NCBI RefSeq assembly: GCF_001667275.1
Contig: NZ_LZHV01000050.1
Span: 62,001-126,000, forward strand
Direction of reading: 5' to 3'
Length of the DNA stretch: 64,000 bases
Source of the DNA: Mycobacterium sp. ACS4054
GTDB lineage: Bacteria; Actinomycetota; Actinomycetes; Mycobacteriales; Mycobacteriaceae
Made by a program: the position numbers and the translations under genes. This document shows positions 18,843 through 26,580 of the stretch, piece by piece (within the stretch, counting starts at the first letter, position 1; each line of letters starts with the position of its first letter). The notes beneath the pieces were generated by a model. That model made no database searches and was not told where the DNA came from. It was given only the letters and a program-made list of their open reading frames with translations.

Positions 18843-19649
18843 TCATTGGTTTTTCATCGCGGGGTGACCGCGCGTCAGCAGCGGCAGCAGGAGTTCGGGC
18901 GGTGTGACCCGGAACAGGGCCGCCGCCACGCGGTTCACCCGACCCGGAACGACGACGGCCTTGCCGGCCGCCAGCCCGTCGATCCCCGCCTGTGCCACCT
19001 TGTCGGCGGGCACCCACATCACCCGCGGCAGGGCGGCCTCGGCTTCCTCCTTGGAGAAGCCGGCCGCCTCCCCGAACCCGGTGTCCACTGGCCCCGGGCA
19101 CAGCGCCGTCGCGCCGACTCCGGTGCCGCGCAGTTCACCGCGCAGGCTGTGCGTGTAGGACAGCACGAACGCCTTGGCGGCGCCGTACGCCGCTTGGCCG
19201 GGCAGCGGCCCGAAGCCGGCCACCGACGCCACATTCAGCACGGCGCCTCGACGCCGGTCCACCATGCCCGGCAGGAACCGGCTGCACAGGTCCACGACGG
19301 CCGCCACGTCGACCTCGACCAGCTTGACCTCTTGTGCCGGAACGGATTTCGCGACGACCCCGAGGGTGGAGAATCCGGCGTTGTTGACCAGGATGTCGGG
19401 GACCAGCCCGAGGGCCGCGATACGGTCGGGCAGGGCGGCTCGTTCCGTTCGGTCGGACAGGTCGGCCGGTAGCGGGTGCGCCCGCTCGCCCAGCCGCCCG
19501 GCGAGCGCCTCGAGTCGATCCGCGCTGCGGGCGACCAGCACGACGTGGTGGCCGCGCCGGGCGAGGATTTGAGCGAACTGTTCGCCGATGCCCGACGAAG
19601 CGCCGGTGATGATGGCCGCGCGGTCGTCGCCCGGTGGGGGGAGGGCCAT
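18843..19649 (-). CDS. Short-chain dehydrogenase/reductase (DltE/YqjQ-like)
   Basis: A 268-residue SDR of the membrane-associated lipid type. TGASSGIG is at about 15-22, NNAG near 91, the catalytic Ser in NVASVAGFG, and YGAAK near 160. The C-terminal tail (VNRVAAALFRVTPPELLLPLL) is hydrophobic and may bind membrane. The substrate is not determinable. The ATG at 19649 lies 1 base after the TGA of the upstream SRPBCC gene and has GGGAGGG upstream; an alternative ATG at 19670 overlaps that gene and has no such site. The two genes form a coupled unit. Confidence 0.87.
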   Translation of the reverse strand: MALPPPGDDRAAIITGASSGIGEQFAQILARRGHHVVLVARSADRLEALAGRLGERAHPLPADLSDRTERAALPDRIAALGLVPDILVNNAGFSTLGVVAKSVPAQEVKLVEVDVAAVVDLCSRFLPGMVDRRRGAVLNVASVAGFGPLPGQAAYGAAKAFVLSYTHSLRGELRGTGVGATALCPGPVDTGFGEAAGFSKEEAEAALPRVMWVPADKVAQAGIDGLAAGKAVVVPGRVNRVAAALFRVTPPELLLPLLTRGHPAMKNQ

Positions 19650-19650
19650 G

Positions 19651-20124
19651 TCAGGCTTGCCCTCCCGCATCGGGGGTTTGCGCGACGACCGCGAGCCGGT
19701 CGATGGATTCGCGCAACATGTCCGGCGTCGTCGCGCGAGCGCGCTCCATGCGGGTGGCATCGTTCAGCGCCGTCCAGTCGTAGGTGTGGGTCACCGTGGT
19801 GAGTTCGGCGTTCACCGGGCTGAGCTCCCAACGCCAGAGGTGACCGGGCGGTTCCTTCCTGGGTTCCGCGGGGCGCCAAGCGATTTTGCTGCCCTCGACG
19901 AATTCCACCACGTGGTTCTCCCGCACGGCGCCGTTGGTCAGCGTCGTCTTGAACACGTCGCCGACCCCACGGACGCGTTGTCCGGGGGCCGACGAGGCCA
20001 GGTTGTCGTTGCCGTCCCAGCTGGGCTGGCGAGCGGGATCGGCGATCAGCTCGAAGATCCGGGCGGCGTTGGCCGCGATCACGCGGGTGGCGCTCACGAC
20101 GCGTTCGGCTTCCATGTCGGACAT
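19651..20124 (-). CDS. SRPBCC (START-like) family protein
   Basis: A 157-residue SRPBCC-fold protein, the helix-grip fold of polyketide cyclases and START-like lipid-binding proteins. The typical layout is visible: an N-terminal strand (RVVSATRVIAANAARIFELI), DPARQPSWDG, and the late HTYDWTALNDATRMERAR segment before the long C-terminal helix. A ligand or catalytic role cannot be assigned. It is immediately followed by an SDR on the same strand with a 1-base gap. Its 249-base upstream region carries direct repeats, palindromes and a hairpin annotated separately. Confidence 0.8.
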   Translation of the reverse strand: MSDMEAERVVSATRVIAANAARIFELIADPARQPSWDGNDNLASSAPGQRVRGVGDVFKTTLTNGAVRENHVVEFVEGSKIAWRPAEPRKEPPGHLWRWELSPVNAELTTVTHTYDWTALNDATRMERARATTPDMLRESIDRLAVVAQTPDAGGQA

Positions 20125-20171
20125 ATCGCTATCCAAACACGTCGACCGGTCGCGGCGCCCCGATGGATTGT

Positions 20172-20207
20172 GACCTTCGGCCGAAGGGTTGAGGACCTTC
20201 GGCCGTC
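20172..20207. repeat. Tandem GACCTTCGGCCG boxes, 22 bases apart
   Basis: The 11-base core ACCTTCGGCCG occurs at 20173 and again at 20195. The first copy is part of a perfect 14-base palindrome, CCTTCGGCCGAAGG (20174-20187). The spacing equals two helical turns, which is typical of paired operator sites. The boxes lie 48-87 bases upstream of the SRPBCC start. They loosely recall the mycobacterial DosR dormancy box but match its consensus only in part. Confidence 0.4.
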
Positions 20208-20321
20208 GAAGCGCCGCCGAGTCGGTGCGAACGTGGTGGGTGCCGGATAACCCGGTGGTCTGCCCGAAGTGCAGCAAGCCCATTTTTGGGCGAGGCCATC
20301 CGCAAGGGCCTGATTGACCCA

Positions 20322-20335
20322 CCGTCTTAAGACGG
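20322..20335. repeat. Perfect 14-base palindrome CCGTCTTAAGACGG
   Basis: A fully symmetric 14-mer lies in the gap between the SRPBCC gene and the SDR that ends at 20374. It sits directly beside a UUCG-capped hairpin. It may be an operator or part of a 3' RNA structure; nothing in the sequence decides between them. Confidence 0.4.
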
Positions 20336-20338
20336 GGA

Positions 20339-20354
20339 TCTGCCTTCGGGCAGA
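20339..20354 (-). terminator. UUCG-type hairpin downstream of an SDR gene
   Basis: TCTGCC (20339-20344) pairs with GGCAGA (20349-20354) around a four-base TTCG loop, or CGAA on the minus strand. It begins 20 bases after the stop of the minus-strand SDR at 20374 and lacks a U-tract. Position and stability suggest a terminator or 3' stabiliser for that gene. Confidence 0.45.
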
Positions 20355-20373
20355 CCTTCATGCGTCCGGGGGG

Positions 20374-21069
20374 TCAGGGCATCCGGGGCAGTGCCTCGAC
20401 CGGTCCGGACAGCGCGGCCTTGACGTAGCGGGTGTCGTCGTCGGCCAACACCTCGGCCTCGTCGCGTTCGATGCCGTCCACGATGGCGCGGGCCACCTCA
20501 CGCGGGTCGTTCTTGGGCGCGTCGAAGCCGGCGGCCATGTCGGTGTCGGTGAAGCTGAGGTGCGCGGCGACGACCAGGGTGCCCTGCTTCTCGAGTTCGA
20601 TGCGCAGCGAATTCGTCGTCGACCACAGGGCCGCCTTGGAGTCACCGTAGGCACCGGAGCCGGGCATCCAGGACAGGATCGAGGCGATGTCGACCAGGGC
20701 GCCGCCGCCGTTGCGGGCCAGGATCGGCGCGAACGCCTTGGCGACCCGAAGCGCACCGAAGTAGTTCGTCTCGAACACCGCGCGCACGTCCTCGATGTCG
20801 CTGTCGAGCAACTTGCGCCCGCTGAGCACGCCCGCGTTGTTGATCACGATCTCGGCGTCCGGCGCCGAAACAGCCAGGGCCGCAACGGACTCCGGCCTCG
20901 TCACGTCCAACTCCAGGCTGACCACGCGGGGGTCATCACTGCGCTTCGGCGCCCGCGCCGTCGCGTACACCTTGGCCGCGCCGCGCCGCAAGAACTCGTC
21001 CACGATGGCCTTGCCGAGCCCGCGCTGCCCGCCGGTGACCACGACCGTCGACCCGTTGATGTTTACCAT
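20374..21069 (-). CDS. Short-chain dehydrogenase/reductase
   Basis: A 231-residue compact SDR. The Rossmann motif is TGGQRGLG at about 12-19, INNAGVL is near 77, the catalytic Ser is in DIASILSWM and the Tyr/Lys pair in GAYGDSKAAL. The family resembles SDR family oxidoreductases of unknown substrate found beside regulators. The ATG at 21069 is well supported by AAGGAG 9 bases upstream. It is divergent from the CGNR zinc-finger gene; the 85-base gap contains a clear inverted repeat, so that regulator probably controls this enzyme. Confidence 0.87.
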   Translation of the reverse strand: MVNINGSTVVVTGGQRGLGKAIVDEFLRRGAAKVYATARAPKRSDDPRVVSLELDVTRPESVAALAVSAPDAEIVINNAGVLSGRKLLDSDIEDVRAVFETNYFGALRVAKAFAPILARNGGGALVDIASILSWMPGSGAYGDSKAALWSTTNSLRIELEKQGTLVVAAHLSFTDTDMAAGFDAPKNDPREVARAIVDGIERDEAEVLADDDTRYVKAALSGPVEALPRMP

Positions 21070-21131
21070 GATCCGCACTCCTTGACGTATGTATAGATAC
21101 TTTGACTCTGTCACCATAGTTGCCGGTGATG

Positions 21132-21147
21132 ACATACTCAAGTATGT
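21132..21147. promoter_or_regulatory. Inverted repeat operator in the SDR/CGNR divergent gap
   Basis: ACATAC (21132-21137) and GTATGT (21142-21147) form a perfect inverted repeat with spacer TCAA. It ends 7 bases before the CGNR gene start. A second GTAT-AG-ATAC element lies at 21091-21100, closer to the SDR start. AT-rich symmetry in a divergent gap fits autoregulation by the neighbouring regulator. Confidence 0.5.
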
Positions 21148-21154
21148 TTTAGTT

Positions 21155-21763
21155 ATGTCTATTTCATGGTCTGCGTCACAGCGCTACGGCATAGCCCCCG
21201 CGCCGGGCGGCCTGGCCCTGGTGCACGACTTCCTCAACACGAGGGACATCGCGGGATACGGGCCGGACCTGCTCTCCGACCCCACGCTCGCCCGCGACTG
21301 GGTGGCGGGCGCGGTGCGCGGCTGGTCGGCCGCGCGCGGCGTGGAGCTGCCACCGCCGGCGCTGGGCGAGACGGACCTGGCCAGGCTGCGCGCGTTGCGG
21401 TCCAGGATCGGCGCACTGGTCGCGGGCGAGCCCGCGAGCGCACGCGACGGCGGCCCGGTGCCCGCATCCCTGCGGATATCCGACGCCGGCGAGGTGCGGC
21501 TGGACCCCGCCGGCACCGGCTGGCGTTGGCTCGCCTCGGCGCTGTGGGCCGAGATTCTGCTCAGCCAGCACGCCGATACCTGGCGGCGGCTCAAGCAGTG
21601 CCACAACCACCGCTGCGCGTCGACGTTCTACGACCGCTCAAAGAACAACAGCGGGGTGTGGCACGACGTCAAGACGTGCGGCAACGCCGCCAATCTGCGC
21701 GCCTCGCGGGCGCGTCGTCGGGAACGCGAGCGCGCGACGGGCTCAGCCGCTTCGCCGCGGTAG
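21155..21763 (+). CDS. CGNR zinc-finger / ABATE-domain regulator
   Basis: A 202-residue protein with an N-terminal ABATE-type stress-associated region (LVHDFLNTRDIAGYGPDLL, residues about 18-36) and a C-terminal CGNR zinc finger at about 146-186: CHNHRC, then TCGNAANLRASRARRR. The Cys-x4-Cys and TCG residues form the metal site and the basic tail is a likely DNA contact. Proteins of this family are presumed transcriptional regulators, though few are characterised. It is divergent from an SDR with an inverted repeat between them. The ATG at 21155 is chosen since the upstream in-frame region covers the probable operator. Confidence 0.85.
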   Translation: MSISWSASQRYGIAPAPGGLALVHDFLNTRDIAGYGPDLLSDPTLARDWVAGAVRGWSAARGVELPPPALGETDLARLRALRSRIGALVAGEPASARDGGPVPASLRISDAGEVRLDPAGTGWRWLASALWAEILLSQHADTWRRLKQCHNHRCASTFYDRSKNNSGVWHDVKTCGNAANLRASRARRRERERATGSAASPR

Positions 21764-21769
21764 GCGGCG

Positions 21770-21928
21770 TCAGCAGCGCTCGGCGCCCCGGCGCATGAGG
21801 GTCACGCCGGGGCGGCTTGGTTCGCTGCGCAGCACCACCCGCAACGCGTGACAGGCGCGCGCCTTGATCGGCGCAATCATATCGAGATTGGTCTGGCTCT
21901 GGCTGATCCAGGACGGCAGTGTCGCCAT
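21770..21928 (-). CDS. Small basic hypothetical protein
   Basis: A 52-residue ORF starting MATLPSWISQSQTNLDMIAP, with a basic C-terminal half (RACHALRVVLRSEPSRPG) and a terminal Cys. GAAGGA lies 8 bases before the ATG, which supports real translation. It ends 6 bases from the convergent CGNR gene. No domain is recognised and no membrane segment is present. The ORF extends upstream in frame to 22048, but there is no ribosome site for that form. Confidence 0.5.
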   Translation of the reverse strand: MATLPSWISQSQTNLDMIAPIKARACHALRVVLRSEPSRPGVTLMRRGAERC

Positions 21929-22060
21929 GGTTTCGGTCCTTCGTCTGTTCGGCCTGTGCGCCGATCCATTGAATTCCACCGGGGTCGCTTTACGCATCCG
22001 CCGCGCCGGGGTTAACGCCACGAAAAGCCGCACTGTGGCGAGGCCCACACCCGACGGGCG

Positions 22061-22903
22061 TCACGAACGCCTGAAGCGGCGCAGGTAGCCCGGTAACCCG
22101 CGCACGGGTAGGGCTTTCGGCCAATCGTCGGCACGGAAATACGCGTCGGTCCCGCCATCGACGAACACGACGCTCCCGCAGAGGAATTCGGCGGAATCGG
22201 AGAGCATGAAACACATCCAGTCGGCCATGTGCCGCGCCTCGCCGAAGCCCCCGACCGGTACCGGGAAGGACCGAACGGCCTTGGCCTGCCTCGGATTCGC
22301 GAGTTGTTCCTGCAGCAACGGCGTCATGATCGCTCCGGGCGCCAGGGCGTTCAGGCGGACGCCCGAGCCGGCCCACTCCGGCAGCACCGCGTTTCGCCGC
22401 ACCCACCGGCTGACGGCGATCTTCGACGCCGCGTAGATCATCGTCGGCGCGCCCGGTCCGTACGGCCGCACCGACCGCAGGGCCTTCTCGGCGTCGTGGG
22501 CGAGCAACGCCTTGACCGCTCGGCGCGGGACGAGGGGCACGGTCGTCGACGAGTTGCTTGCCACGACAACCACTTTCGCGCGTTCGGCCGCGACCAGCGC
22601 CGGCCGCCAGGCGAGCAGCGGCTCGACGACGCCGAAGTAGTTGACCTGGGCGATCTGGCGTACCCGGTCCCGACCGGGGCTGGGCCCCAGGCCGGCGGCC
22701 AGCACGGCGCCGTCGAGTTTGCCGCCCGCGGCCGCCAGGACGCCGTCGGCGGCCCCTTGGCGTCCGTGCGGCGTCGACAGGTCGGCGACGATGTCCGCGT
22801 CTTTGATGTCGACACCGATCACGGTGTGCCCGTCGGCCCTCAGCCGCCGCGCGGTCTCGTGACCCATCCCGGAAGCCGATCCGGTGACCGCATAGGTGCC
22901 CAT
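22061..22903 (-). CDS. Short-chain dehydrogenase/reductase (hydroxysteroid-dehydrogenase-like)
   Basis: A 280-residue SDR with a variant cofactor motif GSASGMG (about 7-13). It resembles the coenzyme-dependent 3-alpha-hydroxysteroid dehydrogenase-like group in its short VDIKDADIVADLSTPHGR segment and in lacking the middle region of classical SDRs. The active-site Tyr/Lys are in YAASKIAVSRW near 160, and the C-terminal cofactor segment SVVFVDGGTDAYFR is typical. GAGGA precedes the ATG by 7 bases. It is 13 bases downstream of the DUF2127 gene and almost surely in one transcript with it. Confidence 0.85.
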   Translation of the reverse strand: MGTYAVTGSASGMGHETARRLRADGHTVIGVDIKDADIVADLSTPHGRQGAADGVLAAAGGKLDGAVLAAGLGPSPGRDRVRQIAQVNYFGVVEPLLAWRPALVAAERAKVVVVASNSSTTVPLVPRRAVKALLAHDAEKALRSVRPYGPGAPTMIYAASKIAVSRWVRRNAVLPEWAGSGVRLNALAPGAIMTPLLQEQLANPRQAKAVRSFPVPVGGFGEARHMADWMCFMLSDSAEFLCGSVVFVDGGTDAYFRADDWPKALPVRGLPGYLRRFRRS

Positions 22904-22916
22904 CGTTCCGTCCTCG

Positions 22917-23681
22917 TCAGGCGCTCGCCGCGGCCTTCTCGACGTCGAGGAGCTGCTCCCCCCGTCGCTCCTCGTCGTAGGCCGCGCGGCCGCCGCGCAG
23001 GCCGAACAGGCGTTTCGAGAACAGCAGGTATACCACGGCTGCCACGTTGATGGCGAAGGTGACCACCCGGGTCATCGTGATGCCCTTGGCGAGGTCGTGG
23101 ATTTCCAGAGGCAGGAAGACAGAGGTGGCGATCACCGCGAAGTACTCACCCCAGCGCTTGAGCAACCACAGGCCGACGGCTTCGATGACCTCGATCAGCG
23201 CGTACCCGGCCAGCATCAAGGTGAGCAGGGCCAGTGTCGACGGCTTGGCCGCCAGCGCCTTCTCCAGCTCATGCACGATCGTCATCTGGTCGACCTTGAA
23301 CCCGGCCGCGCGGAAGATCGGCAGGTCTCGGTCCAGGGTCGCCTGGATGGCCCCCCGCGCGCCGCGGAACTTCCACACCGCATACGCGGCGAGCGCGATC
23401 ACCACCGCCCGGAACAGACGTTCCACGGCCAGGGTCCGGATGATGATGGCCTGGCGTAAAGCCTTGCCGCGCATGATCATCGGCGCATCCTCGGCGGCCC
23501 CTCGCCCGTGCGGCTCGCCCACGGTGAATTCGCCGCAGCGCAGGCAGCGCCACACCTCGCCGAGTCCGGTGGTGCCGCTCAAGCGGGCGGCGAGGTCCTG
23601 TTCCTCGGGCGCATAGGTGGCGTGCCCCGCGATTGCGCAGGTGACCAGCTCCCACCGATTGATGCCCTGACGTTTGCGCAT
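22917..23681 (-). CDS. DUF2127 family membrane protein with zinc-ribbon-like N terminus
   Basis: A 254-residue integral membrane protein of the DUF2127 family. The N-terminal 55 residues contain CxxC in WRCLRCGEF plus an upstream Cys and His (CAIAGHATY), suggesting a small metal-binding module. Several membrane helices follow: RLFRAVVIALAAYAVW, LALLTLMLAGYALIEVIEAVGLWLL, FAVIATSVFLPLEI and VVTFAINVAAVVYLLF. Function is unknown. It is the first gene of a minus-strand pair with an SDR that begins 13 bases after its stop. The ATG is the first in frame and no upstream alternative exists. Confidence 0.85.
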   Translation of the reverse strand: MRKRQGINRWELVTCAIAGHATYAPEEQDLAARLSGTTGLGEVWRCLRCGEFTVGEPHGRGAAEDAPMIMRGKALRQAIIIRTLAVERLFRAVVIALAAYAVWKFRGARGAIQATLDRDLPIFRAAGFKVDQMTIVHELEKALAAKPSTLALLTLMLAGYALIEVIEAVGLWLLKRWGEYFAVIATSVFLPLEIHDLAKGITMTRVVTFAINVAAVVYLLFSKRLFGLRGGRAAYDEERRGEQLLDVEKAAASA

Positions 23682-23736
23682 GGCCGATCATCGACCGCCG
23701 CAACCGGGCCACGCAAGGGGGCGCGCACGGCCGGCG

Positions 23737-25143
23737 TCAGAACCGGGGCTTGGCGCGCGGGCGTTGGGCGCTGGGGCTCGCCGCACCCAGCAGTCCGGTG
23801 AGGTCGGCGACGGGGATCTCGTCGATGTGGTGGACCGCGGCGATGATGTCGGCCCGCAGCCCCTCCCCGCAGAAGGGTTCGGCCAGCCAGCCGAACTTGT
23901 CGGCGACGCGGTCCCACGTCATGGGCCGGGTCGGGGACCCCTCGAAATCGGCTTGCTCACGGTCGAATTCGCGTCCGTCCCGCGTCCGCAGATGCACCCG
24001 GGCGGCCGTGCGGTTCGGGTAGTCGGCCGTCAGGTCGGCGGCGGGTCTGACGTCGACTCGCGTCACCAGCTCCTGCACGTCGGGCCGCAGAACCCGCTCG
24101 GTTTCCAGCTGTTCGGGACCGACCCCGCCGTCGAGCAGGGCGACCGCGCCGAGGTACTTGAGGTTGTAGTCGGCCTGCTCCTTGGTGCGCGGATCGTCCT
24201 TGGCGCCGTAGGCTCCGCCGCCGGCGAAGTCGTAGGCGCCCTGGAAAACCTCGAGGGTCACCCGGTCGACGTCGCCCCCGGACAGGCCGTTCTCGTCGCG
24301 CAGGGCCAAGATCGTGTCGATGACGACCTGGCCGTGGATGAGCGCGCAGTACTGCTTCAGGTAGGTCTGTTCGACGCAGTCGAGCACCGGGTCGTCGGTG
24401 GCGAGATCGATGGGTTGATCGAAGAGCTGCACCAGGCCGTGCGGGCCTTCGAACAACGACTTCGGCCCGGTGACGCCGCGGGCGGCCAACATGGTCGCGT
24501 AGACGGCGCGCATGCCGGTGATGGCCGGCGAGATGCCCTTCCAGTTCGAGACCGGCTCGGCGTGCACCGTCGCCAGCGACACGTTGTCGGCCGCGGCCGC
24601 CGCGATGGCATTGGCGGTCTGCTCGGCGTTCAGTCCCAGCAACTTCGCCGAACCCGCCGCGACCGACATCGCCAGCTGCAACGCGTGATTGAGGCCGCGC
24701 GCCATGACGGGCACCCGGGCGCTGAACCGGCACTGCACCTCGTAGGCGACCGCCAAGGCCAGCAGGAAATCGGCTCCGCTGGCACCGACGTGCTCGGCGA
24801 CGGCCAACACGGCGCCGAAGTTGTCGGCGGGGTGGCACAGCCCGCCGACGGTCAGATAGGTGTCGAGCAGATCGGGATAGCGCACCAGCACCGCGTTGAA
24901 GAAGGCGGCCTGGTCCACCGATGCCCGGCCCCCGCCCACCAGGGTGGCGGTGGGTGCGCCGCTGAACTGGTCGGTGTGTTCGCGGATCGTCCCGATCAGC
25001 TCCCCGTTCAGGGAGCCGACCGCGCAGGCGATGCTGTCGAGCACATTGCGCTTCATCAGCGCGCGCGGCCGTCCGGTCAGATCCGCATCCTGAGCCGCGA
25101 CGACGAACCCGGCCAGCCGATCCACAAGATAGTCGTGCGCCAT
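23737..25143 (-). CDS. MmgE/PrpD family protein
   Basis: A 468-residue member of the MmgE/PrpD family, which includes 2-methylcitrate dehydratase and cis-aconitate decarboxylase. Conserved blocks are RNVLDSIACAVGSLNGE (about 32-48), the DLLDTYLTVGGLCHPADNFG segment with its His near 104, and FEGPHGLVQLF near 235. The last of these is typical of the family's second domain. The substrate is unknown; no methylcitrate cycle genes are nearby, so a role in propionate metabolism is not supported. GGGGAGG lies 9 bases before the ATG. An IclR regulator gene ends 36 bases upstream on the same strand. Confidence 0.86.
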   Translation of the reverse strand: MAHDYLVDRLAGFVVAAQDADLTGRPRALMKRNVLDSIACAVGSLNGELIGTIREHTDQFSGAPTATLVGGGRASVDQAAFFNAVLVRYPDLLDTYLTVGGLCHPADNFGAVLAVAEHVGASGADFLLALAVAYEVQCRFSARVPVMARGLNHALQLAMSVAAGSAKLLGLNAEQTANAIAAAAADNVSLATVHAEPVSNWKGISPAITGMRAVYATMLAARGVTGPKSLFEGPHGLVQLFDQPIDLATDDPVLDCVEQTYLKQYCALIHGQVVIDTILALRDENGLSGGDVDRVTLEVFQGAYDFAGGGAYGAKDDPRTKEQADYNLKYLGAVALLDGGVGPEQLETERVLRPDVQELVTRVDVRPAADLTADYPNRTAARVHLRTRDGREFDREQADFEGSPTRPMTWDRVADKFGWLAEPFCGEGLRADIIAAVHHIDEIPVADLTGLLGAASPSAQRPRAKPRF

Positions 25144-25178
25144 GACTTTTCGCCTCCCCGGCAGCCGTGACGCCGAGC

Positions 25179-26096
25179 CTAGACGGCGCGATCGACCGCA
25201 CCCGGTCGCGGGGCGACCCCGCTGATGGCCGTCGTTTCGTCGGTCAGGTGTTTCCCGATCACCCGAATCTGCCGCGCGGACAACGGACACAGCGGATGCA
25301 CGGCCACCATCAGGGCAACGTGTCGTTCATCGAAGACCGGTGCCGCGATGGTCACCACGGGTTGCTTGCGGCGGCCCGGGTTGTCGTCGGACAGGAAGCC
25401 GATGGTGGTGAATTCGACGAGCAACTGATCCATGATGTGGCGCACCGGCGTCGGCATCTCGTCGCTGTCCAGCGTGCCGACCAGCTGCGCGGCCTGGGCC
25501 AGCGCGGGCGTGGTCCAGTCGACGTCGAAGCCCCGCTCCCGCGTGTGTTGCAACACCTGCTCGAGTCGCCGCGCGCGGTCGGGGTTGGTGCCCGCACCGC
25601 GGCGGATCCACGCGCGTTGTTCCTCCTCGTCGTCCCAGGCGGCGAGCGCGACGCCGAACGGCGGGGCGTACGGGATGCGGTCTCCCGGGATCCCGGAGGG
25701 CTGGGTCGCGGGCTCGCCCTCAACCGCGGTGAGCACCAGCGAATCCCCGAATCGCTCGACCACCGAACAGGCGTAGCCGACCTCGCGGGACAGGCGCAGC
25801 GCCGCGGCGCGGGCCGCGTGCGCCAACGGCCGGGCGGTGTCGGTTCGCGCCGCAACGACGGCCAGCGCGGGGCCGAGGGTGAACGTCTTGGCTACCGGAT
25901 CGCGGCTGGCCCACCCCCGGTCGCACAGCGTCTTCAGGATCGCGTGCGCCGTCGCCTGCGTGAGATCGAGCTCCCGCACGATGTCGGAGAACCGCAACCG
26001 CGCGTTTCCGGACCGGGCCAGCAACTCGACAACGTCGAGTACCCGGGCGGTGGGGGCGGACGTCGATCCGCGAATGGCTTGACTCCTTCGCCGCAC
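25179..26096 (-). CDS. IclR family transcriptional regulator
   Basis: A 305-residue IclR-type regulator. The N-terminal winged HTH covers about residues 15-75 (ARVLDVVELLARSGNARLRF, DLTQATAHAILKTLCDRGW), and the remainder is the effector-binding domain with the family's late VAVHPLCPLSARQIRVIGKHL segment. Effector unknown. The GTG at 26096 gives the normal short N terminus. An alternative is a later start, since GAAGGAG lies inside at 26083-26089, but no standard start codon follows it suitably. It is divergent from the SnoaL/SDR pair and upstream of the MmgE/PrpD gene; either could be a target. Confidence 0.85.
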   Translation of the reverse strand: MRRRSQAIRGSTSAPTARVLDVVELLARSGNARLRFSDIVRELDLTQATAHAILKTLCDRGWASRDPVAKTFTLGPALAVVAARTDTARPLAHAARAAALRLSREVGYACSVVERFGDSLVLTAVEGEPATQPSGIPGDRIPYAPPFGVALAAWDDEEEQRAWIRRGAGTNPDRARRLEQVLQHTRERGFDVDWTTPALAQAAQLVGTLDSDEMPTPVRHIMDQLLVEFTTIGFLSDDNPGRRKQPVVTIAAPVFDERHVALMVAVHPLCPLSARQIRVIGKHLTDETTAISGVAPRPGAVDRAV

Positions 26097-26115
26097 GATT
26101 TAGAGTTAGGCGAAC

Positions 26116-26144
26116 ATTCGAGATTCTATATCGATTATTCGAGA
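26116..26144. promoter_or_regulatory. Direct repeats ATTCGAGA between IclR and SnoaL genes
   Basis: ATTCGAGA occurs at 26116-26123 and 26137-26144, exactly 21 bases apart, in an AT-rich divergent gap inside GC-rich DNA. The spacing places both on one face of the helix. It is a plausible IclR binding region covering both promoters. Confidence 0.45.
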
Positions 26145-26166
26145 AAGTAGCACATTGCGCGCTGGC

Positions 26167-26580
26167 ATGACCGAACGCGATGACCGCCAGGACATCTGCG
26201 AGCTGCTGGTCCGCTACGCGACCGGGATAGACCGCCGCGACTGGGCGTTGTTTCGCACCGTGTTCACCGCGGACTGCGAGCTGGACTACGGCGAGATCGG
26301 CGCGTGGAGCGGCGTCGACGCCGTCACGGACTTCATGGAGAAGACGCATGCCCTGGCGGGCCACACGCTGCACCGCTTGACCAACCAGGCCATCACGGTA
26401 GCCGGCGACACGGCGACGGCGCGCACCTACGTCGATGCCCTGATCATGTTCGCCGACAACCAATCCGGCGCCAACGGGATCGGCTATTACGACGACGACA
26501 TCGTCCGCACCACCGACGGTTGGCGCATCGCGCGGCGGCGCTTCACCGTCGTGCGCGTGAGTACCGTTGGGAGCCCCTAG
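26167..26580 (+). CDS. SnoaL-like (NTF2 fold) protein
   Basis: A 137-residue NTF2-fold protein of the SnoaL_4 type. Characteristic features are ICELLVRYATGIDRRDWALF with the YxxGxDxRDW pattern near residues 14-26, FTADCELDYG, and the C-terminal DGWRIARRRFTVVRV strand. Relatives act as ketosteroid-isomerase-like or dehydratase subunits, but many are uncharacterised. The ATG at 26167 is chosen; a TTG at 26155 would add four residues. The next gene, an SDR, starts at the base right after this stop, so they are coupled and may act on one substrate. Confidence 0.85.
   Translation: MTERDDRQDICELLVRYATGIDRRDWALFRTVFTADCELDYGEIGAWSGVDAVTDFMEKTHALAGHTLHRLTNQAITVAGDTATARTYVDALIMFADNQSGANGIGYYDDDIVRTTDGWRIARRRFTVVRVSTVGSP

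Noticed and set aside
20189..20317. Mini-ORF with CPKC as a real zinc-ribbon gene
   Set aside because: Only one CxxC pair, no convincing ribosome site and no known homologue; kept as an observation, not a feature.
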